A stretch of DNA of 11,083 nt from Sediminibacterium sp. GTDB lineage: Bacteria; Bacteroidota; Bacteroidia; Chitinophagales; Chitinophagaceae. Shown piece after piece: positions 6,821-11,083 of the stretch (position 1 is the stretch's first letter; each line of letters begins with the position of its first letter). A model generated the notes under the pieces. It searched no databases, was not told where the DNA came from, and saw only the letters and a list, made by a program, of their open reading frames with translations. Both the position numbers and the translations under genes were made by a program. The stretch lies in NCBI GenBank assembly GCA_030832695.1, contig JAURIP010000028.1, positions 1-11,083 on the forward strand, written 5' to 3'.

Positions 6821-9262
6821 ATGTGGTCAATATGTAAAAAAGAGTGGACACAATATTTTAGTAGCCTAACGGGGTATTTAATTATCAGCTTTTACTTGAT
6901 AGTGAATGGGCTATTGTTATTTGTGATACCTAACTATAATTTACTTGATTTTGGCTATGCAAGTTTACAAGTGTACTTTGATTTTGCGCCATGGTTTTTA
7001 TTATTGTTAGTGCCAGCCATAACCATGCGAAGTTTTTCTGACGAGTTTAAGCAGGGCACTTATGAAGTATTACATAGCTTGCCATTTTCTTCCTTACAAT
7101 TAGTGCTTGGAAAATTATTGGGAAGTTTGCTCATTGTTATTGCCGCAATAGCACCCACCATTTTTTATGCATTTGTATTAAACGCTTTAAGTTCAACCGG
7201 AGGGATTGATTGGGGCGCAACCATTGGAAGCTATATCGGATTAATTTTATTAGGCGCCGTGTATACTGCAGTGGGTGTATTTGCTAGTAGCTTGACAAAA
7301 AACAGCGCCATCGCCTTGCTTTTGTCAATCATCATTTCAATATTATTATTACAAAGTTTTGATTGGATAAGCACCGTCTCTTTTTTTTCAAATGGCTACG
7401 ATTTTTATATAAAGCAACTAGGATTGTCATTGCATTATAATAATATGAGTAAGGGGTTGATTAAGTTGACCGATATGATTTATTTTATTTCCATTTTGGT
7501 TTTATTTATTCTAGGCACCATCGAGAATTTAAAGGGAAAAATTAAATATGTATTTTTATTAATTGCCATCATAGGTGCCAACTATCTAAGCAATATATTC
7601 CCATTTCAATTGGATTTAACTAAGGAAAAAAGGTACACTTTAAGTGCAAGTTCCACGGAAGTCATCAGTCAAATAAAGACACCGGTGACGGTTCATTTGT
7701 ATTTAGGGGGTGACCTGCCATCCCATTATAAAACAATAGCGAATGCGGCCGTCGCATTATTGGATCAGTTGCATCAAGTTAACCCAGCCTTGATCAAATG
7801 GAATTTAGAAATTCCTAATCAGTTAGTCAATGATACCGCTTTATATGTTTTGTATGATAGTTTATCAAAATTGGGCTTACCAATTGAAAGAATACAACAA
7901 GGAACTGGAGGTGGTGACAAAAGAGTGGATCAACTTATTATACCAGGGGCATTGGTGGAAGTGGATGGGCAAAAGCCTTACGCCATTGATTTGAGGAGTT
8001 CAAAAAAATATTTTAAACCTTATAATATAGTTAAGGATATACCAGAGGTGGATGAACAAGCCAGCGCAAATGCTGCGGAAGCATTGTTGGAATATAAATT
8101 TATCCAAGCCATCTATTTATTAAACCGCAAGGCAGTTCCAAGCATTGCTTACTTGATTGGAAATGGACAACCAGTTAATTTAACCGTGAATGATATAGGA
8201 GAAACTTTAAAGGACCAATACGATTTATCTGTATTTGATTTAAGTAAGGGATTCCCTGATGCTACTAAAATAAAAACATTACTTATTGTTAAACCAACCA
8301 CGCCATTTAGCGATTTAGATAAATTAAAAATTGACCAATATGTCATGGGTGGTGGAAATATTGTTTGGGCAGTAGATAAATTATTTGCGGAGTACGATAG
8401 CTTACAAAAAACCGACGGTGCCTATGTTTCCTTTGATCGCGGACTGGCCTTGGATGATTTATTATTTAAGTATGGTATTCGTATAAATTCAAATTTGATT
8501 CAGGACTTAAATTGTGCCAAATTACCATTGGTGGTAGGAACACAAGGCGACGGGTCACCTTTAATCAAAAGAGTGCCTTGGCCGTATTATCCTTTTTTAA
8601 ATGGAAACGATAATCATCCCATTGCGCAAAATATGGATCGTGTATTGTCCTTATTTCCTTCTAGTATTGATACGCTATCTTCTAATGGCATTAAGCATAC
8701 CATTTTATTAATGACCGATACAAGCTCAAGAAGCTTGGCTTCGCCAGCCCAGGTTTCATTGAATTCAGTTAAAGGGGAGGAAGACATGCTACAATTTACA
8801 CAACATCATTTCCCGATAGCTGTATTATCTGAAGGAAATTTTAATTCATTTTTTGAAAACAGATTGTCTCAGGTGTTAAAAGATACCGTCCAGCAAAATT
8901 TAGGTGTCGCTTTTGCATCCAAGGGGAAGCCTTCCAAACAAATCTTTATTGCAGATGCTGATCTATTTACAAATAAGGTAGATAAGTCAAATGGCCCCTT
9001 ACCCATGGGTATGATACCATTTGAATCCTACCAATTTGCTAATCGTGATTTTTTTGTAAATGCAATACAATACTTGAATGAGCCGGTGGGCTTACTTGAA
9101 AGTAGAAATAAGGGGATTGTATTAAGATTATTAGACAAGACCAAGGTGACCGAGCATCGGCTTTTTTGGCAATGGATGCTTTTGTTAGGCCCCGTTGTAC
9201 TACTTTCCATATTTTTTTATTTTTGGACCCAATATCGCCAACGCCTTTTTGGGGCTTCGTAA
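6821..9262 (+). CDS. gldG: GldF-GldG fusion: ABC permease plus auxiliary subunit
   Basis: Single 813-residue inner-membrane protein joining two subunits of the Gld ABC transporter, linked to gliding and secretion in Bacteroidota. Residues 1-240 are GldF-like ABC-2 permease: MWSICKKEWTQYFSSLTGY start, LAPW-like FAPWFLLLLVPAITMRSF, and six helices near 17-37, 55-69, 98-121, 136-157, 161-179 and 217-233. Residues 241 onward are GldG-like: an entry helix at 242-259, then FQLDLTKEKRYTLS, VTVHLYLGGDLP, DQLIIPGALVEVDG and a large extracytoplasmic domain, ending with a helix near 783-803. GldF and GldG are often separate genes. The reading frame is continuous and shows no sign of a recent frameshift. 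The ATPase subunit GldA is not in the window. The start is supported by alignment of the first residues with the GldF N-terminus. Actual gliding motility is not implied: non-gliding relatives keep these genes. Confidence 0.88.
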   Translation: MWSICKKEWTQYFSSLTGYLIISFYLIVNGLLLFVIPNYNLLDFGYASLQVYFDFAPWFLLLLVPAITMRSFSDEFKQGTYEVLHSLPFSSLQLVLGKLLGSLLIVIAAIAPTIFYAFVLNALSSTGGIDWGATIGSYIGLILLGAVYTAVGVFASSLTKNSAIALLLSIIISILLLQSFDWISTVSFFSNGYDFYIKQLGLSLHYNNMSKGLIKLTDMIYFISILVLFILGTIENLKGKIKYVFLLIAIIGANYLSNIFPFQLDLTKEKRYTLSASSTEVISQIKTPVTVHLYLGGDLPSHYKTIANAAVALLDQLHQVNPALIKWNLEIPNQLVNDTALYVLYDSLSKLGLPIERIQQGTGGGDKRVDQLIIPGALVEVDGQKPYAIDLRSSKKYFKPYNIVKDIPEVDEQASANAAEALLEYKFIQAIYLLNRKAVPSIAYLIGNGQPVNLTVNDIGETLKDQYDLSVFDLSKGFPDATKIKTLLIVKPTTPFSDLDKLKIDQYVMGGGNIVWAVDKLFAEYDSLQKTDGAYVSFDRGLALDDLLFKYGIRINSNLIQDLNCAKLPLVVGTQGDGSPLIKRVPWPYYPFLNGNDNHPIAQNMDRVLSLFPSSIDTLSSNGIKHTILLMTDTSSRSLASPAQVSLNSVKGEEDMLQFTQHHFPIAVLSEGNFNSFFENRLSQVLKDTVQQNLGVAFASKGKPSKQIFIADADLFTNKVDKSNGPLPMGMIPFESYQFANRDFFVNAIQYLNEPVGLLESRNKGIVLRLLDKTKVTEHRLFWQWMLLLGPVVLLSIFFYFWTQYRQRLFGAS

Positions 9263-9283
9263 ATCTAGTATTATCTTTACTTT

Positions 9284-10252
9284 ATGACAACAGATCAAAT
9301 TGTTTACTCAGTATTTGGCGTAGTAATATTAATTGCATTAACGCTTGATTTAGGATTTTTAAGCAAAAAAAATACAACCATAACTATTCGCCAAGCAATG
9401 CGTCAAACCTTTTTATGGGTTTTATTAGCACTCGGATTTTTTGTGTTTATGTGGGTAGAAGAAGGGCAAAAACTTGCCTTTGAATACTTAAGCGGTTATT
9501 TAATGGAGTGGAGTTTAAGTATTGACAATATTTTTGTGTTCATTTTAATTTTTGATGCGTTTAAGGTGAAAGAAGTGCATTTGTCAAGGGTGCTGTTGAT
9601 TGGAATTTTAGCAGCAATTGTTTTTAGGGTTTTATTTATAACATTAGGTGTAGCACTTGTTGCTCAATTTTCATGGGTGTTATATATTTTTGGGGTGTTT
9701 TTATTATATACCGGATATAAAATGTTTGGGGCTGATGAGGAAAGTGCATTTGACCCACATGAATCAAAAATTTATAAATTTTTGAAAAGCTTTTTACCAC
9801 TGACGCCCAGTGATGGTGATGGTAAGTTTATGATTCGTCAAAATGGGAAGCCGTTATATACCACTTTATTTGTGGTGGTTATTTTACTCGCAGCCATTGA
9901 CATTGTATTTGCGCTGGATTCCATTCCTGCAGTGATGGGAATTTCAATGAATAGTCTAGTCATTTATACTTCAAATATTTTTGCCATTTTAGGATTGCGC
10001 TCCTTGTTCTTTTTGTTACGTGGGGCAGTTAATGAATTTGAGCATTTGCAAAAAGGAATTGCGCTTGTTTTAATATTTATAGGCGTTAAAATGTTAGGGG
10101 AACATTATATCAATATGGTGATGGGTAAAAACACGCAAGTTTTGTTGTCTTTATTAGTGATTTTATTTTCAATCACTGGTTCCATATTGTATTCTATCTT
10201 TTCAAATAAGCAAAAAAATCTACCTAAGGATTTAAAAGATAATTCAATTTAA
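9284..10252 (+). CDS. TerC/Alx-family membrane metal exporter
   Basis: Integral inner-membrane protein of the TerC family, whose Alx and MeeF-type members export Mn2+; older annotations call it tellurium resistance. At 322 residues with about nine helices it matches Alx in length. Key acidic motifs are present: Glu75, Ser77, Asp81 and Asn82 in MEWSLSIDNIFVF, and Asp206, Asp212 and Ser213 in AAIDIVFALDSIPA, plus Asp22 in the first helix. The hydrophilic loop near residues 150-190 (DEESAFDPHE...TPSDGDGKF) is typical of the Alx subgroup. The gap to gldFG is only 21 bases, leaving no room for the Mn-sensing yybP-ykoY riboswitch found before some relatives. Co-transcription with gldFG is likely. 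No other tellurite-resistance (ter) gene is nearby, so a metal or envelope homeostasis role is preferred (inference). Confidence 0.9.
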   Translation: MTTDQIVYSVFGVVILIALTLDLGFLSKKNTTITIRQAMRQTFLWVLLALGFFVFMWVEEGQKLAFEYLSGYLMEWSLSIDNIFVFILIFDAFKVKEVHLSRVLLIGILAAIVFRVLFITLGVALVAQFSWVLYIFGVFLLYTGYKMFGADEESAFDPHESKIYKFLKSFLPLTPSDGDGKFMIRQNGKPLYTTLFVVVILLAAIDIVFALDSIPAVMGISMNSLVIYTSNIFAILGLRSLFFLLRGAVNEFEHLQKGIALVLIFIGVKMLGEHYINMVMGKNTQVLLSLLVILFSITGSILYSIFSNKQKNLPKDLKDNSI

Positions 10253-10265
10253 TCATATCATTTAG

Positions 10266-11083
10266 TTGTCATATACAATTGAACATATTGCAAGCTGGCT
10301 AAGTACAAATTCTGTTATTAAAACACCAGCCCATATTGCTCATTTACTTACAGATAGTCGGCGACTCATTTATCCTGACACCAGTTTATTTTTCGCCATT
10401 ACTACTGGGCAAAATGATGGTCACTTATATGTTGAAGAATTAATGCAGCGTGGCGTATTTAATTTTGTTGTAAAAACAAATTTTGATACCAGCGCATTTC
10501 CCAATGCCAATTTTTTAAAAGTGAATGATGTGCTTGTAGCTTTACAAATTATTGCTACACATCACCGTGCCCAATTTACCTATCCAGTGATAGGAATAAC
10601 AGGGAGTAATGGAAAAACCATAGTTAAAGAATGGCTAAATCAATTACTCGCGAACCGATATCATATTATACGAAGTCCACGTAGTTATAATTCACAAATT
10701 GGGGTACCATTAAGTGTCTGGGAAATGGAGAAGAAGCATCAATTGGCCATTTTTGAAGCGGGAATATCACAAAAAGGGGAGATGGAAGTATTGGCAAATA
10801 TGATACAGCCCACTATCGGGATTTTAACCAGTATCGGAACAGCACACCAAGAAGGTTTTGAAAGTGAAGCGGAAAAAAGAAATGAAAAATGGAAATTATT
10901 TCAAAATGCACAAGTGATCATTGCGCCATTATCGGAATTAGCATTGGATGATAATGATGTTGCGCATCATTCAGGTTATCCATCTGTCATTACCTGGTGT
11001 CGCTCAGGCGCAGCCACCTTGAAAATACAAAGTGAAACAATAATACAGGGGCATACACATTTGCAGGCAAATTACCTAGGAGC
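10266..11083 (+). CDS. murF: MurF ligase, N-terminal part of probable MurF-alanine racemase fusion
   Basis: Cytosolic ATP-dependent ligase adding D-Ala-D-Ala to UDP-MurNAc-tripeptide, the last cytoplasmic step of the peptidoglycan precursor. The first 272 codons are visible and the frame runs off the right edge. Seen: the UDP-substrate motif LLTDSRRL near residue 30, the P-loop GITGSNGKTIVKEW at residues 110-121 with Lys117, RSPRSYNSQIGVPLSVW, and EAGISQKGEME. The wording of the P-loop and of the RSPRSYNSQIG segment is characteristic of the Bacteroidota proteins that carry an alanine racemase domain C-terminally; that domain would lie outside this window (inference). The start is TTG at 10266, directly after an in-frame TAG and 13 bases after terC. 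The first in-frame ATG, at 10443, would delete the DSRRL motif. Confidence 0.88.
   Translation, partial: MSYTIEHIASWLSTNSVIKTPAHIAHLLTDSRRLIYPDTSLFFAITTGQNDGHLYVEELMQRGVFNFVVKTNFDTSAFPNANFLKVNDVLVALQIIATHHRAQFTYPVIGITGSNGKTIVKEWLNQLLANRYHIIRSPRSYNSQIGVPLSVWEMEKKHQLAIFEAGISQKGEMEVLANMIQPTIGILTSIGTAHQEGFESEAEKRNEKWKLFQNAQVIIAPLSELALDDNDVAHHSGYPSVITWCRSGAATLKIQSETIIQGHTHLQANYLG

Noticed and set aside
9263..9283. A manganese riboswitch or other leader before the TerC gene.
   Set aside because: The gap is only 21 bases, too short for the yybP-ykoY aptamer, and no exact TAnnTTTG promoter element is present.
1..11083. Mobile element, defence island, CRISPR, toxin-antitoxin or biosynthetic cluster.
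   Set aside because: Every gene has a housekeeping or common accessory assignment; no transposase, integrase, repeat array, tRNA-flanked junction or terminal repeats were found on reading both strands.

Overview
The window reads as ordinary chromosome of a member of the Bacteroidota, most likely near Chitinophagaceae/Sphingobacteriales (inference; the genus cannot be fixed from this sequence). Support: an AT-rich coding style; starts without Shine-Dalgarno sequences but with A-rich leaders; several exact copies of the Bacteroidota -7 promoter element TAnnTTTG; the gliding-type GldF/GldG transporter; the acpP-fabF-rnc gene order; and a MurF with the sequence features of the Bacteroidota MurF-alanine racemase fusion.

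Layout. At 1-983 (minus) lies the 5' part of a secreted or lipid-anchored family GH53 endo-beta-1,4-galactanase, running off the left edge. Divergent from it, 1082-1564 encodes a small two-helix YcxB-like membrane protein. After a 256-base non-coding stretch comes the lipid cluster acpP (1821-2057), fabF (2162-3415) and rnc (about 3421-4128); a strong hairpin separates acpP from fabF. Methylmalonyl-CoA epimerase (4129-4533, minus) converges on rnc with the two stop codons touching. Next is a compact iron-sulfur operon, iscS-iscU-iscA (4644-6725), closed by a hairpin and T-run. Then come a single-chain GldF-GldG fusion (6821-9262), a TerC/Alx-type metal exporter (9284-10252) and the start of murF (10266 to the right edge, TTG start).

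How the genes work together. AcpP carries acyl chains that FabF elongates; rnc is a conserved passenger. IscS, IscU and IscA are sulfur donor, scaffold and carrier for Fe-S assembly. The gldFG-terC-murF run is same-strand with gaps of 21 and 13 bases, so it is probably co-transcribed although the functions differ. No stretch longer than 300 bases lacks a gene; the longest is 1565-1820. I see no rRNA, tRNA, CRISPR array, insertion sequence, integrase, toxin-antitoxin or defence gene.

I found no convincing undescribed system. The points worth a second look are modest: the gldF-gldG fusion with a possible leaderless promoter, an Asn in place of a usual Asp in RNase III, a stripped-down isc operon, the acpP/fabF hairpin, and a small repeat cluster upstream of acpP.
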